A stretch of 18,123 bases of DNA, from positions 1 through 18,123 of the forward strand of contig JALLBK010000698.1 of the NCBI GenBank assembly GCA_036940085.1, in the 5' to 3' direction. This document shows positions 1-8,680 of this stretch, in pieces. The notes under the pieces were generated by a model. That model was given only the letters and a program-made list of their open reading frames with translations. It did no database searches and had not been told where the DNA came from. The position numbers and the translations under genes were made by a program. This stretch comes from Discostella pseudostelligera (lineage: Eukaryota; Bacillariophyta; Thalassiosirophyceae; Thalassiosirales; Thalassiosiraceae). Each line of letters opens with the position of its first letter. Position 1 is the first letter of the stretch.

Positions 1-55
1 ATGTGTTTTAGCCGAAGAGGTTGTAATATGCTGGGAGGAGGGCCAATAATTGCAC
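1..55 (+). repeat. 55-bp direct repeat, copy 1 (cut by window edge)
   Basis: The first 55 bases recur without a mismatch at 248-302, on the same strand and 247 bp downstream. The match begins at base 1, so the repeat unit may be longer than what is seen. Identity ends right after ATTGCAC. Both copies have an open frame that starts at ATG with M-C-F-S-R-R-G-C-N-M-L, but the frames diverge and stop soon after the repeat. I do not recognise this peptide and do not call it a gene. Confidence 0.9.
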
Positions 56-467
56 TGTTTAGGTCTCGACCTGAACAAATTTTGCTTCCTTAGTAATTTG
101 AAAATACTTTGCATATTGTAAAGTGAAAGTAGCACAGTTTGGTAATGCATTGTGCCAATTATTCGCCTCCTGGTTCATCCGTTTGGCATTCCCATTTTCA
201 TGCTTCATTCTACACCCAGGACAGGGACAGCTCCATCATCAGGTTCAATGTGTTTTAGCCGAAGAGGTTGTAATATGCTGGGAGGAGGGCCAATAATTGC
301 ACGACACAATTATTTGTTGGAACAAGTTCATGGTAGGGATAGGATATTGGAGTAAGAGAATATTATCATTTTTTGGATCAATTATCGTGTATTAGTGCAT
401 GCATTCAAACGAGTTTACATGCAGATTCGATCCAATAATTCCATCTCAATAAACCTCCATCCCATCA
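56..467. other. Stretch without a supported gene, apart from repeat copy 2
   Basis: Apart from repeat copy 2 there is only one short plus-strand open frame (about 67 codons, 152-355) with no recognisable family. This stretch lies just beyond the stop codon of the minus-strand gene ending at 468, so part of it is probably that gene's 3' untranslated and polyadenylation region. Confidence 0.5.
248..302 (+). repeat. 55-bp direct repeat, copy 2
   Basis: This is an exact copy of bases 1-55. The preceding unique sequence is open in the same frame from an ATG at about 152, and the frame ends with a stop at 353-355. It could be a local segmental duplication in the 3' region of a neighbouring gene, a remnant of a mobile element, or a duplicated exon. 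The sequence here does not decide between these. Confidence 0.9.
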
Positions 468-2467
468 TCATAACCGTTTCGGCTTGAATATTCTCAATAA
501 GGTTGCATTTATCAATCCCAAGGTTGTGTATGTCCCTCCGATAATTGCAAGCAGATTCGTCAAGTACTCATACAACGGTATTCCCACCCTCGTTACCTTC
601 ACACCCATGGGACTGAGGTCCCATGCGAATTTAATCTCGGGCGTCGATTGCTCATTGTACAGTATAAGTTGACTTTCTTCTAATATTTGATATATCATGA
701 TGTCATCATCGCGATGTGAAAACATTCGGTGGTGATTTGAATCCACTTCGGTATTAACTACCTTGAGTGAATGATGGTATGCCTCATGAGGATGATAGGT
801 CGGGAAAAACGTCTCCTTCATTGGATTGGTCATACGTTTGTAATTGTCGGGTATATTGCTACTCCTCCTCCTCTTGCTACTCCTACCACCAAAGAAGAAG
901 GGTAGGAAACCAAACAAATGTTGTCTCCACCGCAAAGTATCGTCATCGTCATCGGGCCATGGCGCCGGACCAAACGATAAATTATGTACTCGATGGGTCA
1001 AATTCATCATTGCCGAATGTATGTCATGATTGATAGATTTGGCCTCTATTATGAGAGTACCCGGTACGCGATTTACCATCAAATGTCCAGATAGCTGGCA
1101 TCCCGGATGGTGTTCTTCGTCCTCTTCTTCCTCCTCTTCCGCATTGCCATCACTATCATCGGTCTTGCTGCCAATCCGTCGTAGAGCATCCTCCATCAAC
1201 GCCTCGACTGTCCTATCCCCTCTATAATCCGGTACAATTGCCTTCCCACCATTTTGATACCATCGTATTGTCGGGAAGGCCATAATGCGTTCCTCCTTGC
1301 ACAATGAGGCATGTTCCACACAATCTACCTTTCCTACGCCTACATCATCCAAACTACTGTGTTGTTGCTGCTGGTGATGGCGCTGCTGCTGCTGATATTG
1401 TTGTATTTCGTTGGCGAAATTGTCCCATGTCGGCGAGAGTCGTTGACACCATAAGCACCATGGAGCATAGTAGTCTATCACAAGAAGAGAGTGGGCGTTG
1501 TGAAATTCTTGAATGGTATCGGGAGTGAGATCCGTAGCAGCAGTAGTCGGTGAAGTAATTGATGATGATGATGATATTTTGCCGTTATTGTTCGAGGAGG
1601 TCGACGATTTCTCCTCTTCTTGCTGCAATAATTTGATTGTCTTTCCAGCAACATACCGATATTGAGGACGATCATAATCGCCTTCTGCTATTCTTCTTCC
1701 CTCCTTCCATAATTCGTGATGATCATGCAACAATGCTTGCTCTTCTCTATTCCGTCCATGAAAATTACGCATTTCGCCAGAGTTGTCAATGGTATATTTG
1801 ATAATGTCTTTGGTAATATTGTGTCGATTGGTCCCGAGAGTGTCCCACACATCTTTAGTTTGTTTGTTTGGTTTTCCGTCGGTTGCAATAGCAACAAGTG
1901 AAGAACAAATAATGAGAATTCATCTTGAACAACTTTACTCTAGAGCAAATCATTGAGCGACACCTGTCTACTAGTACTACTCACCCACAGAGGCAAAGTC
2001 ACAGTGGACATCATACAATGTGAGATTGAATTTCAATCGTAGTGAATTTTTTAGCTGGCCATCGTCATTATTACCATCATCATCATTATTGAATTCATCA
2101 TAATTAATCACCACAGAAGAATGGAATTGAGTGTGTAAGAATGCATATGTTTCACGAAGAAAGAGGACGATCATCATTGTGAGTGAGAGGAGGGACATGA
2201 CGACGCCTAGCTTGGTGGACTAGATATTGTATGTTCGTGTTGATCAATTAGTGAAACGAGATGTTGCAAGTAAGAAATAAAGTGAAAGAAGCAGTGCGTG
2301 AGTGAGTGAGTGGCGTGATTGTGATGATAAAGAGATCGTGATATTCTCTATCCACTTGCCTCCGTCATCTCTGTTGGAACATGACGATAAAAATCGGCAG
2401 TGCCAACCACAGCGCGACGCCTACCGCCGCCGCCGCTGGTGTAGTAGCCATTAATGTCTCCGTACAT
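468..2467 (-). CDS. PDI-like thioredoxin / ERV41-ERV46 fusion protein of the ER (three exons, about 575 aa)
   Basis: Exon model on the minus strand: 2467-2360, 2219-1985 and 1852-468. Exon 1 carries DFYRHVPTEMTE and exon 2 a membrane segment (residues about 40-57); together they form the N-terminal domain of ER-Golgi vesicle transporter proteins. The exon 2-3 junction restores S-V-D-V-W-D-T-L-G-T-N-R, a family motif. A thioredoxin domain follows (about residues 215-345) with active site CLWC at 247/250 and cis-proline in AFPT. Then comes the ERV41/46 lumenal domain (GCQLSGHLMVNRVPG, about 365-560) and a second membrane segment (about 539-567). The C-terminus KPKRL fits a KxKxx ER-retrieval signal. 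The architecture matches the plant PDIL5-3/5-4 group, so the likely role is disulfide chemistry coupled to COPII/COPI cargo cycling. The start ATG at 2467 follows an in-frame TAG. Gln-, Glu- and Asp-rich tracts are insertions relative to plants. The domains are seen; the role is inferred from the family. Confidence 0.88.
1853..1984 (-). other. Intron 2 of the PDI/ERV gene (GT-AG, 132 nt)
   Basis: The donor is GTG G|GTGAGT and the acceptor ACTAAAG|ATGTG. The intron is phase 1, and joining the exons creates an Asp codon inside the conserved SVDVWDTLGTN motif. Without splicing, the upstream exon stops at 1977. Confidence 0.88.
2220..2359 (-). other. Intron 1 of the PDI/ERV gene, apparent GC-AG intron
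   Basis: On the minus strand the donor reads GAG|GCAAGT and the acceptor CTAG|TCC, 140 nt apart, phase 0. No GT donor in the neighbourhood keeps the frame. The GC choice joins TE to STKLGVVMSLL, which aligns without a gap to the family's conserved N-terminal stretch. Confidence 0.7.
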
Positions 2468-3658
2468 TGCTAACTATGATGTTAAAATGCCGCTTTCAAT
2501 GCCACTGCTGCAGTTGCTACTAATGCTGATGATGACGACAATGTGCTTGTCACTGAACAGAGTGGCTGCCACCGCTTTACCGCTGCCGCCGGATAGATGT
2601 CATGGTCATGGTGCATGCTAGCTGGTGTTGGGTGGATTTTTGTGTGGATTTTGGCTTTGGCTTCTCGTCGTCATGTCTGTTCCCGCCATTTTTGTCACTC
2701 TCGAAAGATATGGCGCGCTTAAAAGATACGGCGCGCGCTCGAGACTTCAAAGTCAAAGAGCACCACCGTATGGTACCGACAGACAAGCGACAAGCACCGA
2801 GAAATCCAACCATGATGTCCGCCTCCGTCCTATGCCGCCTCCGCCGCCTTGTCGTCGTCATCCTCCCAACGATGACTACTCTTCGCCATTCGTAGTATTC
2901 GTATAAGCAACAGCAACACCAGCAGCAATGTGTGAGATCGGAGATCAATGCGGTTAAAGCGATAGGGTAGGGGATGCATATTTGCCACAAGGCAAAGTGC
3001 GTCTGCTCGAGCATTGCAAATCTTCGCCAATACATGCGCATCAAATCACACTTTTTTAAGAAGTATGGGAATTCCATTGATACCCACAAAGCTTTTCAAA
3101 GTCGAATATTCACTTTATATCATCCTTGGATGGCATGCGGCCGTGTCACTTGACTGAGTTGTCTCCAGGAACAGCGCGACGGGTAGTAATGATTTTGATA
3201 ATGCACCACGACACTTCATCGGTTCACGACAAAGGTTATCATCATATTGCACAGACGACGTCATTCCAAATGAGTCATAAACTTCGCAACATGGAATATC
3301 CTATCTCCTCTGATGAGTCTAAATTGGATAGTGCAATCGGGTAGAGGAAAACACCATGACAATCCTATGGATGTCGGAAAAATTTGTTTGTCCTGACTCC
3401 TGACATATCGCGGCTCAATGTCAATCTTGTCAGTACAGAGTGGTGACGGCAACAGCCAGAAAAGATGACCACAATATTTCGATCATATCACCAAGAGAAA
3501 GAGAGATGGATGACTTGGTTATTGATGAATCAAATAATATTTAATTCTTCTACTGTGTAAATTGTGATGTGAAGTCTTTCAATCTCTCCCCTTGTCCTCT
3601 TCCTTTGTCTCTATCCCCCCTACCCGTCTCCTTCGGTCCGTGCATAACATTTTTCTAC
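2468..3658. other. Intergenic region, 1.2 kb, no supported gene
   Basis: This lies between the 5' end of the PDI/ERV gene and the 3' end of the 900-residue gene, both on the minus strand, so it should hold the promoter of the former and the 3' region of the latter. Open frames exist on both strands at 2577-3089. They overlap each other, have erratic codon use and resemble no family, so I do not call them. The only structured element I see is the GGCGCGC direct repeat near 2704-2736. Confidence 0.55.
2704..2736. repeat. Tandem pair AAAGATAYGGCGCGC (possible promoter element)
   Basis: A 15-bp unit occurs at 2704-2718 and again at 2722-2736 with one T/C difference. The core GGCGCGC contains the palindrome GCGCGC. 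It lies about 240 bp upstream of the PDI/ERV start codon. GGCGCG cores occur in E2F-type sites, but the T-rich flank of a good E2F site is missing here. Confidence 0.45.
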
Positions 3659-6361
3659 CTAGTCCCCCCCGCCTCCAATCCCATCATTATCGTCATTAAA
3701 TCTACGATAACCACCCTCATCCTCATCCTCGTATTCATCTCTGACGCGCCTTGGTGCTGCTGCTGCTGAACGTGATGCCCCCCGTCGTCGCAATGGCGAT
3801 AATCCCTGTCGTTGTTGTATCCCACCAACACCACCGCCGCTGCCATCACGACGACGACGACGACCACTACCACTTGTTGGGTTTCCTCCTCCACTATTCA
3901 TCATACCTCCCCCACCACCTCCTCTTCCTCCATCCCCCCTATCACTACCACCACCACCACCAAACCGTTCCGCCTCCTCCTGCAACACGGCCGCCTGCTG
4001 CAACAACTGCTCTCTTTGTTGATTCACCATATATTCCCGAGCCTGTTGGGTTACTTTCCGCACCTGCTCACGCATCAATTGACGTTCTCGATCAAGAATG
4101 GTTTGTATGCCCTTACGTATGCGCAACATGTCCTCTTTGGATTTGGACCTTTCGGCTTGGACGGCCTCTTGGATGGCATTGGTGAGGATACGGTTGACTT
4201 CGATGGTAGTTGCCTCGTCGACGGCCTTTTGGAAATCGGAGGTGAGTTTATTTTCCATCTGTACTTTGGATTCGAGTAGACGTTCTTCCATTTCGGAACG
4301 TAGTTGTTCTTCCAATTTCTTTCGTTCCTCCTCCATGTTGGATGGAGTTAATTGTTGGGATGTTAATTCCTCCCGTATCTCGGCTTCCAATTCCAAACGC
4401 AGTTTGTTTTCAGTCTGAGTGCGGATACGTTCAATTTTATCCTTGAGTTGAGCATTGTACTTGGCCTCCAACTCCTTGGCCATGGTTTCCATCATCAACT
4501 TTTGTTCTTCCCGTGTGGTTTGGCTGCCATTTGTATCGTCTGCGTCGTTGCCGTTGGTATTTCCCTGCTGCTGCTGCTGCAGACGACGAAGTTGCATACG
4601 TGCATCATGCAACATGCGCAACGAGGCCTCATACTCTCGTTCCAGCGAGTTGTGAGAATCGGACAATACATCGAGTTGAGTTTGTAATTGTGTAGCCTTT
4701 TGGATTGCTTCTTTGACTACTGCCTCATTCGACGATTCCATGCGAGCAGTCATTCCAACAGAAGCATTGTTATCTCTCTCATTTGCCGCGATTTCAGCAG
4801 TATATCTGTCGGTCTCATCGACCATGAATTCACTCGAATCGGATGCATCGATGGATGACGAATCAAGACGATGATGATCCGACGACGATGACGAAAATAG
4901 CCTCCTCCAGCGATGTTGGAGAGCATTACCACGACGATACATCCACACTTGCACATGTTCCAACGAAATCGACGACAATGACGTTATGAAAGATGGTAGG
5001 AAATGATGGGCAATGACATTGGCCTTATTAGGCGTTGTCTCGAAATCCAAATCCATGGTATCCTCATCATCATTGTCTTCATCACGGCCGACGTCACTCT
5101 CGGTAGTAGAAATCTGCAACTTTCTACCATTCTTCTTTCTCATCCTCGTACCATTATTCTTCCTCTTCTTCGTTGGCAGTATCGGTAGGATAAGTAGACT
5201 CTTGACAACAACTACTGTCGTCAATACTACCCACATCATCCCCAGTGTGGCAGAAATCACAGTACTGGAAGAAGGATGATTGAACGGCGACAACAATGAA
5301 GAAGAGGTAGAGACATTCTTTCGGAGGTGTTGTAATATCGAATGGTGTTTGTCAATAATATTGTTGGGAAGGAGGAGGAGAGTACCTATCCGTGCGAGGC
5401 GATGATGGCGGTGGAGTGGATTGACACTACTGCGACTAGAGGTTGATGATGATAGTGGTAATGATGATGGAAATTCTAAAACATCCCCCTCTGAAGGATG
5501 ATGATTTGTAGTCGAAAGATCCCCCACCATTACCGCAGTAGCAGTAGCAGGAGCAAGTGAAGAATGATGACGTGGACGTAATAACATTTTGACGGATGGA
5601 ACAAACCGTCCTTGCTTTGTACTGTTGTTGGCACCAACGCTACCGCTACCACCCTCGTCGTCGTCATCGTTGTTGTCCTGTTGTTTGGATGTTCCATCTA
5701 ATCTTCTTGTATCGGGGAAGAAAATGAAGTCATCCTCCTCGTCTCGTACAATCTTGTTGTCATCATCATACTCAGTGCCGAGACCATTCGTCCCCTCTCC
5801 TTCTTCTTCTTCTTCTTCCTCTTCATAATATTCATACTCTACTTCGTCTTCCTCTTCTTCTCCGTCGCCAACTGCATCATCAATCTCCTCCTCGTCGAGC
5901 ATGTAATAATATCCATCATTCTCTCCCTCTCCCTCCTCGAGCTGCGATGATGATCCACCACGAACAGAAAGTGTCTCCTCCAAACACCACCGCCATCCCC
6001 CCGATAACACCAGCGACCTCGACATATCATCATCACCATTATCTTCATAGTTGCCACCATTGTTGTTTCCCCCCCAACCGCCTTCCCCATCAATTCGTAT
6101 TTCATCAACAATACCACCCCAATTCTTGTTATTGTTTTTGGTAGCATCAGTGATGGTAGGGGTCATGAATGATGGATGTAATGACAATAATGATGATGGT
6201 GATGGTGATGAGCTCCTACTTGTTTGACATCGTCGTCGTCGTCGATTTCCTCTGCTACTAATACTGCTGGAACTACTTCTGCCATTACTGCTTCTAGTGT
6301 CGCTGCCAACTCGACTGCTGCTAATGCTGCTGGCACTACAGTCCCAACGACCAATGGTCAT
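3659..6361 (-). CDS. Large acidic single-span coiled-coil protein, unknown function (900 aa)
   Basis: I do not recognise this gene. Residues 1-350 are low complexity: a Ser/Arg-rich start, then Asp/Glu-rich blocks (about 155-240). A hydrophobic segment at about 367-396 (TLGMMWVVLTTVVVVKSLL) is a probable transmembrane helix, followed by a strongly basic KKRKN stretch. Residues about 541-600 and 616-800 are heptad-like and rich in E, K, Q, R and L, which indicates a long coiled coil. The tail (800-900) is Gly-rich with RRRRR and Arg/Asp patches. ATG 6361 is the first Met after an in-frame TAG, so the start is sound if there is no upstream intron. The single 2.7-kb frame appears intronless. Placement suggests a membrane-anchored structural or tethering protein; that is inference only. 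A cluster of E2F- and CRE-like sites lies 420-510 bp upstream. Confidence 0.8.
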   Translation of the reverse strand: MTIGRWDCSASSISSSRVGSDTRSSNGRSSSSSISSRGNRRRRRCQTSRSSSPSPSSLLSLHPSFMTPTITDATKNNNKNWGGIVDEIRIDGEGGWGGNNNGGNYEDNGDDDMSRSLVLSGGWRWCLEETLSVRGGSSSQLEEGEGENDGYYYMLDEEEIDDAVGDGEEEEDEVEYEYYEEEEEEEEGEGTNGLGTEYDDDNKIVRDEEDDFIFFPDTRRLDGTSKQQDNNDDDDEGGSGSVGANNSTKQGRFVPSVKMLLRPRHHSSLAPATATAVMVGDLSTTNHHPSEGDVLEFPSSLPLSSSTSSRSSVNPLHRHHRLARIGTLLLLPNNIIDKHHSILQHLRKNVSTSSSLLSPFNHPSSSTVISATLGMMWVVLTTVVVVKSLLILPILPTKKRKNNGTRMRKKNGRKLQISTTESDVGRDEDNDDEDTMDLDFETTPNKANVIAHHFLPSFITSLSSISLEHVQVWMYRRGNALQHRWRRLFSSSSSDHHRLDSSSIDASDSSEFMVDETDRYTAEIAANERDNNASVGMTARMESSNEAVVKEAIQKATQLQTQLDVLSDSHNSLEREYEASLRMLHDARMQLRRLQQQQQGNTNGNDADDTNGSQTTREEQKLMMETMAKELEAKYNAQLKDKIERIRTQTENKLRLELEAEIREELTSQQLTPSNMEEERKKLEEQLRSEMEERLLESKVQMENKLTSDFQKAVDEATTIEVNRILTNAIQEAVQAERSKSKEDMLRIRKGIQTILDRERQLMREQVRKVTQQAREYMVNQQREQLLQQAAVLQEEAERFGGGGGSDRGDGGRGGGGGGMMNSGGGNPTSGSGRRRRRDGSGGGVGGIQQRQGLSPLRRRGASRSAAAAPRRVRDEYEDEDEGGYRRFNDDNDGIGGGGD

Positions 6362-7337
6362 ATTCTCTTTTCGTATATATCTGACGACTATATGCTAAGA
6401 GGCTAATAGTTTCTAATGATGCTGCTTATGGTATTGTACCGATAAATAATATGCTGCTGGTGTTGGATTTGGACGATAGTGCACCAAAATCAAAATTACT
6501 TGTCGTTGTGATTTATTATTGGTACATGAGCGTCGGGGCAGTACGATGGTGCATCATCGTTATATCTCTAGATGGCAGAGAGAGAGAGGGCGGTGGCGGG
6601 CGTCGTCGCAACTCATATTCATGTTACTCCTAATATTAATAGGCCTCGTCTGAATCTGCCGCTACTAAGTATCGACCATCGTAGTCCAGCAGCGTCGCCT
6701 GTCATGATGTTGTGTAGTTGTACCATAGTGAACGGTGAAATATTGGTCTACACGTGGCAATGAAAAGGATGGGCGGTGGAGATTTTTGGCGGGAGGGTCG
6801 TTGAAGATGACGTCATCGAATCGTTTTTGAAAGATCTTCGAAAATAATGGCGGGAAGAGAGCGCTTCCCGCCACTTTTTCTATTACGCATGCACCCGCCA
6901 TCCACAGCCGCCGCGGCCACCGCCATGCATCGTCGATTGTAGGGATGAACCTCTAATCTACTCCTATTAGGAGTACAATATATCTACTACTGCTTGTCCA
7001 CACACTTTTGAAGAGATGGGATGTTATGGAATGATATCGTGCTTTTGCGTAGTGTTTTTTGCACCGTCGTCGTGGCGACAAAAGCAAATCCCGAGAACAA
7101 GCAATTGGCTATTGGGCAGCAGATCTATAGATGGTACCCCATTCCACCCCACCATCACCATGGCGAGAGGACAATAATTCGCTATTGTTTGTCTTCCACT
7201 GGTACATCTATAATAGTAATGAAAATAGTATGCCTCATCGTGTACGTGCGTGTGTGTATATACTTGCATTCTCTCCCATTCTCCTCTCTCCCCCGCCCCC
7301 GAATGACGACGCCTGCTTACTCCCTACGGTACCCCGC
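6362..7337. other. Intergenic region between two minus-strand genes
   Basis: This contains the upstream region of the 900-residue gene and the 3' flank of the POLE3-like gene. Short open frames here are unconvincing. The main structure is the regulatory-looking cluster at 6783-6872. Long plus-strand frames starting near 7021 run antisense through the POLE3-like gene and are not called. Confidence 0.55.
6783..6872. promoter_or_regulatory. Cluster of E2F-like sites and a CRE palindrome
   Basis: Within 90 bp there are three elements. TTTTTGGCGGGA at 6783-6794 is a full E2F-type site. GATGACGTCATC at 6806-6817 is a 12-bp palindrome holding the bZIP/CRE core TGACGTCA. GGCGGGAAG at 6849-6857 is mirrored by CTTCCCGCC at 6864-6872, giving two inverted E2F half-sites with 6 bp between them. 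The nearest start codon is that of the 900-residue gene at 6361. Function is inferred from motif identity alone. Confidence 0.55.
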
Positions 7338-8055
7338 TTACTCCTCCTCCTCCTTCTCCTCCTTTCGTTTCTTTGCCAGTGGCTTTTCATCGTCATCTTC
7401 AATAATATCATCTTCTTCTTCTCTTGCATGCTTCATCTTATTGTGGAATGATGATGTTGTGTCACCCTCTACTTCGTCCTCCTCCTCCTCCTCTTCGTTA
7501 TCACCATCATCCACTTCATCATCGTCATCTTCTTCTTCTTCATCATCATCCACCTCCTCCCCCTTCTTCTGTCCATGCTCCACGTCATCATCCGCCCCTG
7601 CAGCCGCAATCGCTGCCGCTTCTGCCGCCTCCCTATCCTCCTCTTCCGCCTCCGCCGCAATCTGCGCTCGAAATCTTTTTAATTTCAACGCCTCCTTCTC
7701 CTCCTTCTTACTCTTCTCTTCACGTCGATATCCTTCTAAATACATATCCATACATGGAATAAATTCATCAAACTCCAATTCTTTCAATGCCCCAAGTACA
7801 TCTTTGGCAATTATGGTGGAGCGTCGTCCTTCACGGGCTACATCATTGGCACAGGCGGTGAGATATAGGACGAAAATGCCCGAGGCGCGTGAGATGGCGG
7901 TTAAGGAGTCTTTGGAGACATTAGTAGATTTGGGTAGGCATTGTTTGAGAAGACGGCGGATGCAGGCGTTGGGTGGTTCAAATTCGATATTGGTGGTGGA
8001 TGTGGCGGCGGCATTGGTTGCTGTCGATGTAGGCTTCGTTGACGATGACGACGAC

Positions 8056-8086
<31 letters not shown>

Positions 8087-8189
8087 ATAGCGCTGATAAC
8101 CCCTCGTTGTTATTATTGCTTGGCTGATCGGCTGCTGGCATTGCCGCTACCGCGGGAGAGCTACTGCTACTGCTGTCGTCGGCGTCCAT
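7338..8189 (-). CDS. POLE3: DNA polymerase epsilon histone-fold subunit (POLE3/Dpb4/CHRAC-17-like)
   Basis: The histone fold spans about residues 70-156 counted from ATG 8189. It is recognisable by PNACIRRLLKQCLPKSTNVSKD, SRASGIFVLYLTACANDVA and KDVLGALKELEFDEFIP, followed by YLEGYRREEKSKKE. This order and spacing match POLE3/Dpb4, which pairs with a POLE4/Dpb3-type partner in the leading-strand polymerase and in CHRAC-type remodelers. The acidic C-terminal tail is also typical. At about 283 aa it is roughly twice the length of human POLE3. The excess is an N-terminal Ser/Asn/Ala tract and a long Asp/Glu tail. The open frame continues upstream only through non-ATG codons that are themselves E2F-like sites. 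ATG 8189 (context ACCATGG) is preferred over ATG 8204, which would add five residues. Confidence 0.88.
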
Positions 8190-8680
8190 GGTCAAGTCAA
8201 ACATATTTTTTTGTGCCACCTCTAGAATATCGCGGGAAATCCCATGCCTCACTTTCCCGCCAATTTCGTCTCCTCCCGCCAAAAATAATAGGTGCTACAA
8301 TGACGCATGTGTAACATTTGTAACAGCATTTTACGGACTTTCACAAAGGTGGTGTAAGGATGGATAGGAAGAATGGTGTTCCATCTGTTACACCTGACAA
8401 TGCTTCTGGCGCGCCAAAACTCGTACGGCTTCGGCCGGCAGCTTTTCTACCTATCGCCATCGGCCATCTGCACCTCCAAACATTGCACAGCCGAACCGGG
8501 ACCATGACAAAACGCCAACCATTCATCGTTGCTACCATCACCATCCATTCATTCATCCATCCACCATGCCATACAATCCTTATCTCAAATCAATACTCCT
8601 ACCAATACAATCATATGAATATTGGCGGCGGAGAAGTTTAAAATTTGAAACAATCGCGTTCGACACACCATTACCATTAT
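8190..8680. promoter_or_regulatory. Divergent intergenic region between POLE3 and the plus-strand paralogue
   Basis: POLE3 (-) and the disordered-protein gene (+) start 491 bp apart and face away from each other, so this is a candidate bidirectional promoter. Besides the three sites at 8231-8285 it holds TGGCGCGCCAAAA at 8407-8419. This combines a 10-bp palindrome with the T-rich flank (on the minus strand) of an E2F site. ATTGGCGGCGG near 8620-8630 is a weaker GC box. I see no supported gene within it. Confidence 0.5.
8231..8285. promoter_or_regulatory. Three E2F-type sites at the POLE3 5' end
   Basis: CGCGGGAAA lies at 8231-8239, TTTCCCGCCAA at 8253-8263 and TCCCGCCAAAAA at 8274-8285. They are spaced about 21-22 bp apart, roughly two helical turns, and begin about 40 bp upstream of ATG 8189. 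Replication-factor genes in plants and animals are classic E2F/DP targets, so the placement is meaningful. Binding itself is inferred. Confidence 0.65.

Noticed and set aside
2577..3089. 170-codon minus-strand frame and overlapping plus-strand frames
   Set aside because: Cys runs and Arg runs arise from simple repeats. There is no domain, and frames are equally open on both strands.
3751..4279. Plus-strand open frames rich in His, Thr and Ser
   Set aside because: They are antisense to the Gly/Arg tail and coiled coil of the 900-residue protein and show no family resemblance.
7021..8127. Plus-strand open frame of 368 codons, Ser-rich
   Set aside because: It is the antisense reading of the POLE3-like gene. 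Its Ser runs are the complement of Asp/Glu and Ala runs, and the minus strand has a clear histone fold.
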